Shown here: positions 8,530 to 16,162 of the stretch, piece after piece
How the letters are laid out: every line of letters begins with the position of its first letter
How positions within the stretch are numbered: position 1 is the first letter of the stretch
Assembly: GCA_964508025.1 (NCBI GenBank)
Contig: CAZDSF010000002.1
Location: forward strand, 1-64,000
Origin: JAAZNO01 sp964508025
GTDB lineage: Bacteria > Chloroflexota > Anaerolineae > B4-G1 > SLSP01
Length of the DNA stretch: 64,000 nt
Direction: 5' to 3'
The notes under the pieces: generated by a model
Told to the model about the DNA's origin: nothing
What the model saw: the letters and a program-made list of their open reading frames with translations, nothing else
Database searches by the model: none
Position numbers and translations under genes: made by a program

Positions 8530-9144
8530 ATGCAAGATACACGGCAGCAGATTTTGGAGATTCTGAAACGCAAGGGTGAGGTCACGGTTCAGGAGCTTAG
8601 CCGCGAGCTGACTTTAACCAGCGTCACTGTACGGCACCACCTGGAGATCCTGCGCTCTGAAGGCTACATCACCGAGCCAGAAGTACGTCGTTCCTGCCGC
8701 CCCGGACGCCCGCGCTACGTTTATCGCCTCACATCCACTGCTGCTGACCTTTTTCCTACCAATTACAGCGGGCTTGCCAATGCGTTGCTAGAGGCGCTCA
8801 AGAACACCATCGAGCCGGAAAAGCGCAAGGAACTGCTCCGCGATGTGGGGCGCCAGCTCGCCGCAGGCGCGGGAGAACTTCCAGAGGAACACGAAAAGCG
8901 GTTGAATTACGTGATTGCCTATATCAAGCAACTGGGATTTGTCGCCCGGTGGGAGCGCGATGCGAATGGCGCATATCACATCTTTGTGTGCAATTGCCCC
9001 TATCACTATGTCGCGCAATACCATCCCGAAACCTGTTTGATTGATGAGGTGATGTTGGCGGAGCTGACCGGCGCAACACTCACGCGCACCGAAGAACGCG
9101 CCAGCGAGGATGCTTTTTGCAGGTATCAACTTGTATGGCAGTAG
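8530..9144 (+). CDS. Winged-helix regulator with SufR-like iron-sulfur cysteine motif
   Basis: The N-terminus is a DeoR/ArsR-like winged helix (residues 4-65: QQILEILKRKGEVTVQELS, TVRHHLEILRSEGYI). The C-terminal half carries C154, C156, C169 and C197; C156-X12-C169-X27-C197 is the spacing known for actinobacterial SufR, which binds an Fe-S cluster and represses suf genes. No suf gene lies within the window, so its target may be itself, the divergent ECF transporter, or distant genes. The protein is 204 aa. SufR-like binding of a cluster is an inference from the cysteine spacing; the regulator's signal is unknown. Confidence 0.85.
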   Translation: MQDTRQQILEILKRKGEVTVQELSRELTLTSVTVRHHLEILRSEGYITEPEVRRSCRPGRPRYVYRLTSTAADLFPTNYSGLANALLEALKNTIEPEKRKELLRDVGRQLAAGAGELPEEHEKRLNYVIAYIKQLGFVARWERDANGAYHIFVCNCPYHYVAQYHPETCLIDEVMLAELTGATLTRTEERASEDAFCRYQLVWQ

Positions 9145-9178
9145 AGCCTTTTACCACGAAGAATCCACAAGACTCACG

Positions 9179-9216
9179 AAAACGCGCTTTGCGGCGATCG
9201 CCGCAAAGCGCGTTTT
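9179..9216. terminator. Perfect 38-bp palindrome acting as bidirectional terminator
   Basis: Bases 9179-9216 are a perfect palindrome with A-run and T-run at its ends and GCGATCGC at its centre. It sits between the converging regulator (stop 9144) and parB (stop 9230), so it can terminate both transcripts. Confidence 0.8.
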
Positions 9217-9229
9217 GTCGTAACCCGTT

Positions 9230-10081
9230 CTACAGCTCTTGCCCGGTCAGTTGCGCGTAGAGCGTTTGAAATTCTTCATCGGAATAATAGTAGATCACCA
9301 CCCGTCCGCCCTTGCGCCCGGCGAGCAAACGCACGCGCGTGCCAAGCGCCTCCCGGAAACGCTCCTCCATCGCGCGCACTTCCGGTGGCGGAGCGGGTTT
9401 AGCTTTCGCTGGGACCTGCGCCCCATTGCGGATTTTCTGCACCAGCGCCTCCGTCTGCCGGACGTTGAATTCCTGCTCCAGCACAATTCGCAATGCGGCA
9501 TCTTGCTGTGCGGCAGTATCCAATCCCAACAGAGCGCGTGCGTGGCCCTCCGTGATGTGGCGCTCCATCAAGGCCGCTTGCACTTTCGGCGAAGCCTGCA
9601 GCAGCCGCAGGGTATTGGTGACGGCGACCCGGCTTTTGCCGACCCTTCGCGCCACCTCAGTCTGTGAAAGGCCGAAATCCTCGATGAGGTGTTGATAAGC
9701 CAGCGCCTCTTCCAGCGGGTTGAGATCGGCGCGTTGGACATTTTCCACCAGGGCGAGCTCCAACATCTGCTGCGGCACCACATCTTTGATGATGACCGGA
9801 ACTTCGCGCAGTCCTGCCAGACGTGAGGCGCGCCAGCGACGTTCTCCCGCGATCAGCTGATAGCCGCCCTCCGCGCGCCGGGTTACAACGAGAGGTTGGA
9901 TGATGCCATGTTCCTGAATGGATGCTGCGAGTTCCAGCAAATCCTGGTCGCGGAACGGCGCGCGTGGTTGGTGCGGGTTGGGCACAATCTGATCCTGGGG
10001 CACCTGCTGCAAGCCGATCTTCGCCTCTTCAGCAGGAATCAACGATGCCAATCCACGCCCCAATCCCCGTTTTTGATTCAT
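9230..10081 (-). CDS. parB: Chromosome-partitioning protein ParB
   Basis: ParB is a CTP-dependent DNA clamp that loads at parS sites near the origin. The protein (283 aa) begins with the usual GLGRGLASLIP, followed by the ParB/Spo0J domain (IVPNPHQPR, LAASIQEHGIIQPLVV, LIAGERRWRASR) and a helix-turn-helix (LSQTEVARRVGKSRVAVTNTLRLL). The start at 10081 has GAGGTGG upstream, and the longer frame is not conserved-looking. No parA lies beside it in this window and I found no 16-bp parS palindrome, so partition genes are split here. A possible minus-strand -10 (TGCTATACT, AGTATA at 10172-10177) lies 90 bp upstream. Confidence 0.94.
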   Translation of the reverse strand: MNQKRGLGRGLASLIPAEEAKIGLQQVPQDQIVPNPHQPRAPFRDQDLLELAASIQEHGIIQPLVVTRRAEGGYQLIAGERRWRASRLAGLREVPVIIKDVVPQQMLELALVENVQRADLNPLEEALAYQHLIEDFGLSQTEVARRVGKSRVAVTNTLRLLQASPKVQAALMERHITEGHARALLGLDTAAQQDAALRIVLEQEFNVRQTEALVQKIRNGAQVPAKAKPAPPPEVRAMEERFREALGTRVRLLAGRKGGRVVIYYYSDEEFQTLYAQLTGQEL

Positions 10082-10227
10082 CGCCTGCCACCTCGTCTTG
10101 AAACTTCCTGAAGCTGCTTCTGAATTTTGGGCCACAAACGCCGCGCAGAAAACCATTTCCGGCTAGGTGCAAGTATAGCACCAAGCCGCATGAAACCAAA
10201 ATCTCTTTACTGCACCCTCTTCAGCGG

Positions 10228-10233
10228 TATAAT
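10228..10233 (+). promoter_or_regulatory. -10 element of ubiX, leaderless
   Basis: TATAAT in the context GGTATAATTCA ends only 7 bp before the ATG at 10241, so transcription should begin at or beside the start codon. The same GGTATAATTCA string precedes the PAP2-like gene at 12206. Confidence 0.7.
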
Positions 10234-10240
10234 TCAAGCC

Positions 10241-10834
10241 ATGCAAGCGACAACATTGTTACCGTCGGCATCGCAGCGGGTGGTGGTGGGAATTACCGGC
10301 GCCAGCGGCGCCATTTATGGCGTGCGATTGCTCGAAGCCCTACACGCGCTGGGGATGGAAACGCATCTGGTGCTCAGCACACCGGGTTGCACCACGCTGG
10401 CTTTGGAAACGGGGCGCACGCCAGAGAGTCTGGAGCCGCTGGTCGCGCGGCGATATGCCCCGGACGATTTCGCGGCGGCTATCGCCAGCGGCTCTTTCGC
10501 CACGCGCGGCATGATTGTAGCGCCCTGCTCCATCAAAACGCTCTCGGCGATTGCGCACAGCCACGCGGATGAGCTCATCGCCCGCGCCGCTGATGTCACC
10601 CTCAAAGAGGGGCGTCCGCTGGTGTTGGTTGTGCGCGAGACCCCGCTGCATTTGGGGCATCTGCGGCTGCTGGTGCAGGCAGCCGAGCTCGGCGCGATCA
10701 TCTTCCCGCCAATCCCGGCATTCTATGCGCAGCCGCAAACCCTAGAGGAGCTGGTCAATCAGACGGTGGGGCGCATTCTCAGCCGGATGGGCTTTGCCAA
10801 CAGCCTCTACACGCCCTGGGAAGGGGCAACATGA
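10241..10834 (+). CDS. ubiX: Flavin prenyltransferase UbiX
   Basis: UbiX makes prenylated FMN, the cofactor of UbiD-type decarboxylases. The protein (197 aa) has the flavin-binding start VVVGITGASGAIYGVRLLEAL, the segment MIVAPCSIKTLSAIAHSHADELIARAADVTLKEGRPLVLVVRETPLH in which the family's conserved serines and basic residues lie, and the end IPAFYAQPQTLEELVNQTVGRIL. No ubiD-like partner is adjacent. There is no ribosome-binding site before the ATG, and the -10 element nearly touches it, so translation is probably from a leaderless message. Confidence 0.93.
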   Translation: MQATTLLPSASQRVVVGITGASGAIYGVRLLEALHALGMETHLVLSTPGCTTLALETGRTPESLEPLVARRYAPDDFAAAIASGSFATRGMIVAPCSIKTLSAIAHSHADELIARAADVTLKEGRPLVLVVRETPLHLGHLRLLVQAAELGAIIFPPIPAFYAQPQTLEELVNQTVGRILSRMGFANSLYTPWEGAT

Positions 10835-10850
10835 TTCCCGCGCCCCGCGC

Positions 10851-11372
10851 TTACCCCGAGGCGAGCCGCCCAAAAGCGAGAATCAGCACCGCCATCCCCC
10901 CAAGACTGAATGCCAGTTCGGGGATCAATGCCAACGGCCGGCGCAAATGGCTGCGGTAGAAGTCCCAACCGAAAAGTCCTCCGGCGTGCGCGGGATAGGG
11001 CCAGAGGCTGAGCTGGCGTGTGCTGAAGGGCCAGAGCCACATTACGCCATCATCGGTGTGCCAGGAATCCAATACTAGATGGAAGAGGGTGAGAATCCCA
11101 AGGCGGATGGCCCAGGTCGGCGAGAAGAGCGCCACCAATACTGTCAGCAACAAGTAGAGTAACGGTGTGTGGGTGACAAAGCGGTGATGGTTGAGGCGCT
11201 GTTGCCCTGGACGGTGCCCCAACAACGGGGCTGCAATCGCATCAAAATCCGGTAGATTCCCTAATGCTGCGCCGATCACCAGCATCTCTGGGCCGGGTGT
11301 GATGTGGAAGACCAGGCGTTCCATCGCGCAAGCGAGCACCAGGCTGGCGCCGATATGTCCGCCCTGAGTCAT
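10851..11372 (-). CDS. DUF457-like membrane protein (YdjM-type)
   Basis: The 173-aa protein has about four hydrophobic segments and the histidine/aspartate motifs of the family once called membrane-bound metal-dependent hydrolases: LPDFDAI, HHRFVTHTPL and HLVLDSWHTDDGV. A metal-dependent activity is suggested by those residues, but the biological role is unknown. Its ATG overlaps the stop of the upstream thioesterase gene (ATGA), which indicates translational coupling. Confidence 0.75.
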   Translation of the reverse strand: MTQGGHIGASLVLACAMERLVFHITPGPEMLVIGAALGNLPDFDAIAAPLLGHRPGQQRLNHHRFVTHTPLLYLLLTVLVALFSPTWAIRLGILTLFHLVLDSWHTDDGVMWLWPFSTRQLSLWPYPAHAGGLFGWDFYRSHLRRPLALIPELAFSLGGMAVLILAFGRLASG

Positions 11373-11836
11373 TGACTGATCCGCCGCTGCTGCTGGCGTT
11401 CCGCGAGCACGCGCTCCCACAAGGTTCGCGCTTCCCCTTCCTCCGGAGTCTCCACCACCAGACCGTGCGGGACTGCCTGCGTACCCACGATGTGGACAAA
11501 AGTCGCCAGACCATCGGTATGTGGCAGGCCCATGGCTGGCGCGCCGAGAGGGCGCGCCAGCACATACACGGTGATGCTGCTGCCGCCCACGTAAACCACT
11601 CGCCCTTCGATGACCAGGGTCTCGCCCAGACCGACACTTTGTCGGAAATCCATGCCGTGCAATCGCGCACAGACGACATTTTCCGGCTGGCAGCCCAACG
11701 CTGCGCGCGCGGTCATGAAGCCCACTTCAACCAGCCATTCTGCCATCCGCCCGGCAAACAAGGTGCCGTGGTGGTTGAGATCAACCGACTTGACCAAGTG
11801 TGACGCCGTCACCCGAGGCAGCATCTCGATTTTCAT
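11369..11836 (-). CDS. Acyl-CoA thioesterase, hotdog fold
   Basis: The 155-aa protein has the hotdog-domain signature of the YciA/BFIT-like acyl-CoA hydrolases: NHHGTLFAGRMAEWLVEVGF at residues 21-40, with the aspartate replaced by glutamate in the helix, and GMDFRQSVGLGETLVIEGRV later. It should cleave acyl-CoA to acid and CoA; chain-length preference is not readable. The start at 11836 is chosen over a TTG four codons upstream; the Shine-Dalgarno is weak (GGGAA). It is the first gene of a two-gene unit, downstream of tRNA-Glu. Confidence 0.82.
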   Translation of the reverse strand: MKIEMLPRVTASHLVKSVDLNHHGTLFAGRMAEWLVEVGFMTARAALGCQPENVVCARLHGMDFRQSVGLGETLVIEGRVVYVGGSSITVYVLARPLGAPAMGLPHTDGLATFVHIVGTQAVPHGLVVETPEEGEARTLWERVLAERQQQRRISQ

Positions 11837-11871
11837 ACTATTTCCCAACTTTCATTGCGATAAACACTAAC

Positions 11872-11900
11872 AAAAACAGGTCGGCGCTCTGCGCCGACCT
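11872..11900 (-). terminator. Rho-independent terminator after tRNA-Glu
   Basis: A 10-bp stem (11878-11887 with 11891-11900, loop TCT) is followed on the minus strand by GTTTTTG. It ends the tRNA transcript 4 nt after its 3' end. Confidence 0.9.
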
Positions 11901-11903
11901 GGA

Positions 11904-11976
11904 TGGCCCCAAGGGAAGTCGAATCCCTGTTTCCGGCTTGAGAGGCCAGCGTCCTAGGCCACTAGACGATGGGGCC
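11904..11976 (-). tRNA. tRNA-Glu (anticodon CTC)
   Basis: The minus strand folds as a 73-nt tRNA. The acceptor stem GGCCCCA pairs with TGGGGCC, the anticodon stem is CTGGC/GCCGG with loop CTCTCAA (anticodon CTC, reading GAG), and the T-arm is AGGGATTCGACTTCCCT-like. The discriminator base is A and CCA is not encoded, so it must be added by the CCA enzyme. Confidence 0.95.
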
Positions 11977-12068
11977 GAACTGCCCAAAATTGTACCAGGA
12001 ACCGCGTTTTTGTCAACCGTTGGCGCTTTGTGGAACTGTTCAGCGTTGCGTCGCCGGGCGTCAATTCC

Positions 12069-12160
12069 GGGCTGAAGCCCTCTAACAGGCTGTTTTTCGC
12101 TGCCGCGCGCAGCGCAGCAGCGAAAAACAGCCTGTAAATCTTCGGCTTTAGCCGCTTTTT
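12069..12160. repeat. Cluster of three palindromes, the central one with 19-bp arms
   Basis: Small palindromes GGGCT-GA-AGCCC (12069-12080) and CGGCT-TT-AGCCG (12143-12154, followed by CTTTTT) flank a large hairpin with perfect 19-bp arms (12085-12103 with 12117-12135) and a 13-nt loop. The outer ones share GGCTNNAGCC with a palindrome at 62677-62692. It may be a REP-like element or a decayed insertion; no ORF lies inside. Confidence 0.65.
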
Positions 12161-12207
12161 GTCGTGGCGCACGGGATAATGCCGAGCATTTACGCCCCTC
12201 TCTGTGG

Positions 12208-12213
12208 TATAAT
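12208..12213 (+). promoter_or_regulatory. Extended -10 promoter of the PAP2-like gene
   Basis: TGGTATAAT (extended -10) in the context GGTATAATTCA, 44 bp before the start codon. Confidence 0.65.
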
Positions 12214-12256
12214 TCAGTGGCAGTGTGTGTTTTAGTGTTGGAAAGGATGTATGGTG

Positions 12257-12862
12257 ATGGACGATGTGCTCAAACCTTCGACGCGCAGCGAGTGGCTGGC
12301 GTATTGGATCTCCAACATCGGCAGCCCGCCGATGATGGTGCTGGCGGCGCTCGTGGTTGTAGCAATGCTGCTGCCGCCGGGTGAGGCGTGGCAGTGGGTG
12401 ATGCTCTATGTTTTCTGCGCCCTGGTATTCCCATTGGGCTACCTGGTATACCTGCTGCGACGGGGACAAATCACGGATTTGGATGTGCAACGCCGCGAGC
12501 AACGCCCGCGCACGATGATCGCCACAGTCGGCGGTCTGGCATTGGCCTGGCTGGGCTTTCTGTGGGGCGGCGCGCCGCTGCCATTCCGTATTCTGGCAGG
12601 CGCTTCGCTCGTTCAGGGAACGCTCATTCTGCTGATTACGCTGCGATGGAAGATCAGCGTGCATACCAGCACTGCTGCCGGCATGACGGTGCTGATTCTA
12701 AGCGTGGCGGGTCTGGCAGCTGCCCCCCTCATCATTACTGTACCACTCATCGCGTGGTCGCGGGTCAAACTGCACCGCCACACGCTGTTGCAAACCCTCG
12801 CGGGCACGGGGCTGGGCGTCGGGGTTTTCCTCGCCGCCGTGTTGCTGGCGACAAAAGGCTGA
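12257..12862 (+). CDS. PAP2-like membrane phosphatase family protein
   Basis: This 201-aa integral membrane protein has about six hydrophobic segments. Three patterns resemble the type-2 phosphatidic acid phosphatase motifs: RREQRPRT (C1-like, basic then RP), SVHTSTAAG (C2-like, with the PSGH core altered) and SRVKLHRHTLLQ (C3-like SRxxxxxHxxxQ, where Q replaces the usual D). Activity on a lipid phosphate in the membrane is therefore possible but not assured. The ATG at 12257 has AGGA 9 nt upstream; an ATG two codons earlier is too close to it. Confidence 0.65.
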   Translation: MDDVLKPSTRSEWLAYWISNIGSPPMMVLAALVVVAMLLPPGEAWQWVMLYVFCALVFPLGYLVYLLRRGQITDLDVQRREQRPRTMIATVGGLALAWLGFLWGGAPLPFRILAGASLVQGTLILLITLRWKISVHTSTAAGMTVLILSVAGLAAAPLIITVPLIAWSRVKLHRHTLLQTLAGTGLGVGVFLAAVLLATKG

Positions 12863-12909
12863 GAACCGGGCATCGCGGCGGGCCTTTGCACCGCCGCGAT
12901 GCCCGGTTC
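12863..12909. terminator. Bidirectional terminator, 19-bp stem
   Basis: Perfect 19-bp arms (12863-12881 with 12891-12909) with a 9-nt loop lie between the PAP2-like stop (12862) and the converging ribbon-helix-helix gene (stop 12921). Confidence 0.8.
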
Positions 12910-12920
12910 AAGATCGGTGG

Positions 12921-13289
12921 TTATGCCGGGCGGACCGGTTGCGCGCCTTCGCGGAGTTGTGCGCGCAGCGCAGCAATACGCTCACGGGTCGCCGCGATAC
13001 GGGCAAAAGCCTCGCTCTTGGCCTTGATCCCCGCTTCCATCAAGTAAGCGGCGCCCTCGCGGCGCGTCTTGACGACCTCGGCCTCTACCAGCATGTCCAG
13101 GTGCTCGCGCGACTCCTCGTCCACGCGGATCACCATCAACTGTGAGAGATCCTGCGCCGTTGTCACCATCGCCTGCCCCAGGTTCTCTAGCAGTTGCACC
13201 GCGCCATCGAGCACCGCGCGCCAGGCTTCTTCGCCCGAAGGCGCCGCGGCGCCTTCCACCGTGGTCTTTGTAGTCGTTTCATTCATCAT
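12921..13289 (-). CDS. Ribbon-helix-helix-like protein, second of a tandem pair
   Basis: This 122-aa protein has a C-terminal half that looks like a CopG/Arc-type ribbon-helix-helix: a short strand LMVIRVDEE, a helix HLDMLVEAEVVKTR, then a second helix EGAAYLMEAGIKAKSE. A coiled-coil-like tail follows (ERIAALRAQLRE). It is a paralogue of the neighbour 20 bp upstream: residues 50-115 align with near-identical core HLDMLVEAEV. The start has AGGAG 8 nt upstream. The likely role is DNA binding, perhaps as a heterodimer with its neighbour; a toxin partner is not visible. Confidence 0.65.
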   Translation of the reverse strand: MMNETTTKTTVEGAAAPSGEEAWRAVLDGAVQLLENLGQAMVTTAQDLSQLMVIRVDEESREHLDMLVEAEVVKTRREGAAYLMEAGIKAKSEAFARIAATRERIAALRAQLREGAQPVRPA

Positions 13290-13309
13290 TGCACATTCTC
13301 CTTTCTGAG

Positions 13310-13717
13310 CTATTCAGTCACTGCCATCGTCTGTCGCAGCTGCTCGCGCAGTTCTGCGATCTGCCGGGTGATCTCCCCAATCTTCTCGAAAAGCGCGTGG
13401 TTGGCTTTGATGCCTTCATTGATGAGGAAAGCGGCGCTTTCACTGCGGCTTTTCGTGACCTCTGCCTCGACGAGCATATCCAGGTGTTGTAACGCCTCAT
13501 CATTGACGCGGACCATCACCACATTGGCGCGATCTTCCAGAGCGGCGCCCAACGCCTTGCTCAGCGATTCCATGCTCTTTTCGATGGCGCTTCTCAGGCT
13601 GCCGCCCGATGTGGTGCGCGCGCTGGCTGCTTCTGGGATGTCGTGCGGTGCGGCCTCGCCTTCTGGTAGCGTGTCTGTTGTATCTGTCTCCAAGTTGCGG
13701 TTCACATCGTCTTCCAT
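13310..13717 (-). CDS. Ribbon-helix-helix-like protein, first of a tandem pair
   Basis: The 135-aa protein carries the same core as its neighbour: strand VVMVRVNDE, helix LQHLDMLVEAEVTKSR, then SESAAFLINEGIKA and a coiled-coil-like tail EITRQIAELREQLRQ. The N-terminal 60 residues are acidic and low in complexity. It has a strong GGGAGGTGA ribosome-binding site and is read from a consensus promoter whose -10 box is centred in an imperfect 19-bp palindrome, which suggests autoregulation. Function beyond DNA binding is unknown. Confidence 0.65.
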   Translation of the reverse strand: MEDDVNRNLETDTTDTLPEGEAAPHDIPEAASARTTSGGSLRSAIEKSMESLSKALGAALEDRANVVMVRVNDEALQHLDMLVEAEVTKSRSESAAFLINEGIKANHALFEKIGEITRQIAELREQLRQTMAVTE

Positions 13718-13759
13718 GATCTCACCTCCCTGTGAGTGAATTACTTGTTATATACTTAC

Positions 13760-13795
13760 GTGTAATATTGTAATACACTATCGGGATTTTGTCAA
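13760..13795 (-). promoter_or_regulatory. Consensus promoter with palindromic operator over its -10 box
   Basis: The minus strand has TTGACA (13790-13795), 17 bp, TACAAT (13767-13772). Bases 13760-13778 (GTGTAATATTGTAATACAC) form a 19-bp palindrome with 7 of 9 base pairs matching, centred on the -10. A repressor bound here would block polymerase; the ribbon-helix-helix pair downstream is the obvious candidate. Confidence 0.75.
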
Positions 13796-13887
13796 GTGCT
13801 TGCGTCGGATTGGAGGCATGTAGAAGCCGTGGAACGGTGTTCATGATCCTTCCTGCCGCAGCATGACGAAACTCTGCTTATTTGAAT

Positions 13888-13915
13888 TTGCGAGTTGCCT
13901 TCTCCGTGTTACAAT
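13888..13915 (+). promoter_or_regulatory. Promoter of pcrA/uvrD, nearly leaderless
   Basis: TTGCGA (13888-13893), 16 bp, TACAAT (13910-13915). The ATG is at 13924, 8 bp after the -10, and no Shine-Dalgarno precedes it. Confidence 0.65.
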
Positions 13916-13923
13916 CACAGTAT

Positions 13924-16119
13924 ATGACAAATACAACACACCCACTATTACGCACCCTCAACGCCCAGCAGACTGAAGCTGTGACCGTTTCCGATGGGCC
14001 AGTTCTGGTGCTTGCCGGGCCTGGATCCGGCAAGACGCGCGTCTTGACGCATCGTATCGCGTGGGTGCTGAGCGAGATGCGCGTACCCTCCTGGCAGGTG
14101 TTGGCGGTCACATTTACTAACAAGGCGGCCCGCCAGATGCGTGAGCGGTTGACCACGATGTTGGGCCGCGATACGCTGCTGGATATGTCTATTGGGACGT
14201 TCCATGCTACCTGCGCGCGCATTCTGCGGCGCGAGGCTGAACGCGCCGGGCTACCGCACGATTATCTGATTTTCGATGCCGACGACCAGCTCGCTGTGAT
14301 GAAGCTTGTGGTGAAAGAGCTGGGGCTGGATGACAAGAAGTATCGCCCCGCCGCGTTGCTTGGGGCTGTGTCGCAGGCCAAGAACGAGCTGCTGACCCCG
14401 GAACAATTTCCTGTCCGCACCTACCGTGATGAGATTGTGGTGCGCGCTTATACGCGCTATCAAGCCACGCTGCGCGATAGTAATGCATTGGATTTCGATG
14501 ATCTGTTGGTGGAGCCGGTCCGCCTCTTTCAGGGGGATGCTGAAGTGCTGGAGAAGTATCGTCGGCGCTTCCGCTATATTCTGGTGGATGAATTCCAGGA
14601 CACGAATCTGGCGCAATACGCGCTGTTGCGTCTGCTCACTCAGGAACATCGCAGCCTCTATGTGGTTGCCGATGAAGATCAGTCTATCTATTCGTGGCGC
14701 GGCGCCGATTATCGCAATATCCGCCGCTTGCGGCAGGAATATCCCGAGCTGACCCAAATCCTGCTGACTGAGAATTACCGTTCGACGCAAGTGATTCTCG
14801 ATGCGGCGCAATCTGTGATCGCGCGCAATCCTGACCGCACACCCAAGCAGCTCTTCACGCAGAAGCAGGGCGGCGCAGCCATTACCCTCCGTGAAGCCTA
14901 CGATGAACAGGAGGAGGCGGCATTCGTGGCGCGGGAGATTCAGAGTTTGCAACGCGCCGGCCGCGCGCTGAACGAGATTGCCGTGATGTACCGCACTAAT
15001 GCGCAATCTCGCGCGTTGGAAGAGACTTTCATCCGCGAGAAGTTGCCCTATCGGCTGATTGGCGGCTTGCGCTTTTATGCGCGCAAAGAGATCAAGGATG
15101 TGCTGGCTTATCTGCGGCTGGCGCAGAATCCCGATGATAACATCAGCTTTCAGCGAGTGATCAATGTGCCGACGCGGGGGATCGGGGCGCGGACGGTAGC
15201 GACGATTGTGGAACGCGCATCCCAGATGGGCGGGAGCTATTATCAGGCGGCGCGCCAGCTGCTCCAGGAACGCACTCTGGGCGGGCGAGCGTTACAAACT
15301 GTGCAGTTCTTCCTCTCGCTGGTGGAAGGTTGGCAGACGGCGCGGGAGCGGCTGCCGGTGGCGGCGTTGCTGGATCGGGTGCTCGCGGACGTGGAATATC
15401 AGGCGTTTTTGCGCGACGGCTCCGAAGAGGGCGAATCTCGCTGGGAGAACGTGATGGCGTTGCGCGCGGTGACCTCCGACAAGCCGGAGCTTACGTTGCT
15501 GGATTTCCTCACCGAAGTGGCGCTCGTTGCGGATGTGGATGACATTGATGAACAGGTGCGGGCGGTCACGTTGCTGACTCTGCACAGCGCCAAAGGGCTG
15601 GAATATCCGGTGGTCTTTCTCACCGGGCTGGAAGAGGGGCTGCTGCCCCATAGCCGTTCCATTGAAGAGTCGCCCGAAGCCGTCGCCGAGGAGCGCCGGC
15701 TGTTCTATGTGGGCATTACCCGCGCGGAGGAGCGTCTGTACCTGAGCTATGCTTTCCGCCGGGGATGGTACGGCAACTCAGAGCCGACGGGCCCTTCGCG
15801 CTTTCTGGCGGATTTGCCGGCGACGACGCTGGCGCGGCCGGGACAGCGCTCCGCTGCTGCGCCGCCACAGGGATGGACTACGGGGTGGCAATCGCCGCAG
15901 GATACGCCGATTCCGGCGCGCAGCCCTGCGCCGTCGGTGCAGCCGCGCTTTCGCCGTGGGCAACGCGTGCATCACCGGCGTTTTGGCGATGGCGCCGTCC
16001 AGGAAAGCGTGGTCGAGGGGCGGGATGAGATTGTGACGGTGTTGTTTTTTGATAATCGCGTCGGCGTCAAACAATTCCTGGCGAGCGCGGCGCCGTTGGA
16101 GCCAGCCTCAGAGTATTGA
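13924..16119 (+). CDS. pcrA: Superfamily 1 DNA helicase PcrA/UvrD
   Basis: This 731-aa protein is a 3'-5' DNA helicase of the UvrD/PcrA type that unwinds DNA in nucleotide-excision and mismatch repair and clears recombinase filaments. It shows the Q-motif LNAQQTEAV, Walker A AGPGSGKT, Walker B VDEFQDTN, motif III ADEDQSIYSWRGA, motif IV TENYRST, motif V LLTLHSAKGLEYPVVF and motif VI YVGITRAEERLYL. The C-terminal end (RRGQRVHHRRFGDGAVQE) is the tudor-like RNA-polymerase-binding domain seen in PcrA. The start at 13924 is the only ATG that fits, and it is nearly leaderless. Confidence 0.95.
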   Translation: MTNTTHPLLRTLNAQQTEAVTVSDGPVLVLAGPGSGKTRVLTHRIAWVLSEMRVPSWQVLAVTFTNKAARQMRERLTTMLGRDTLLDMSIGTFHATCARILRREAERAGLPHDYLIFDADDQLAVMKLVVKELGLDDKKYRPAALLGAVSQAKNELLTPEQFPVRTYRDEIVVRAYTRYQATLRDSNALDFDDLLVEPVRLFQGDAEVLEKYRRRFRYILVDEFQDTNLAQYALLRLLTQEHRSLYVVADEDQSIYSWRGADYRNIRRLRQEYPELTQILLTENYRSTQVILDAAQSVIARNPDRTPKQLFTQKQGGAAITLREAYDEQEEAAFVAREIQSLQRAGRALNEIAVMYRTNAQSRALEETFIREKLPYRLIGGLRFYARKEIKDVLAYLRLAQNPDDNISFQRVINVPTRGIGARTVATIVERASQMGGSYYQAARQLLQERTLGGRALQTVQFFLSLVEGWQTARERLPVAALLDRVLADVEYQAFLRDGSEEGESRWENVMALRAVTSDKPELTLLDFLTEVALVADVDDIDEQVRAVTLLTLHSAKGLEYPVVFLTGLEEGLLPHSRSIEESPEAVAEERRLFYVGITRAEERLYLSYAFRRGWYGNSEPTGPSRFLADLPATTLARPGQRSAAAPPQGWTTGWQSPQDTPIPARSPAPSVQPRFRRGQRVHHRRFGDGAVQESVVEGRDEIVTVLFFDNRVGVKQFLASAAPLEPASEY

Positions 16120-16162
16120 GGCGTCAAGTTGTTGCTGTGTTGATTTGTTGAGGAGGCCGAAG

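Noticed and set aside
9230..10240. parS centromere near parB
   Set aside because: I looked for the 16-bp TGTTTCACGTGAAACA-like palindrome and found none in or around the gene.
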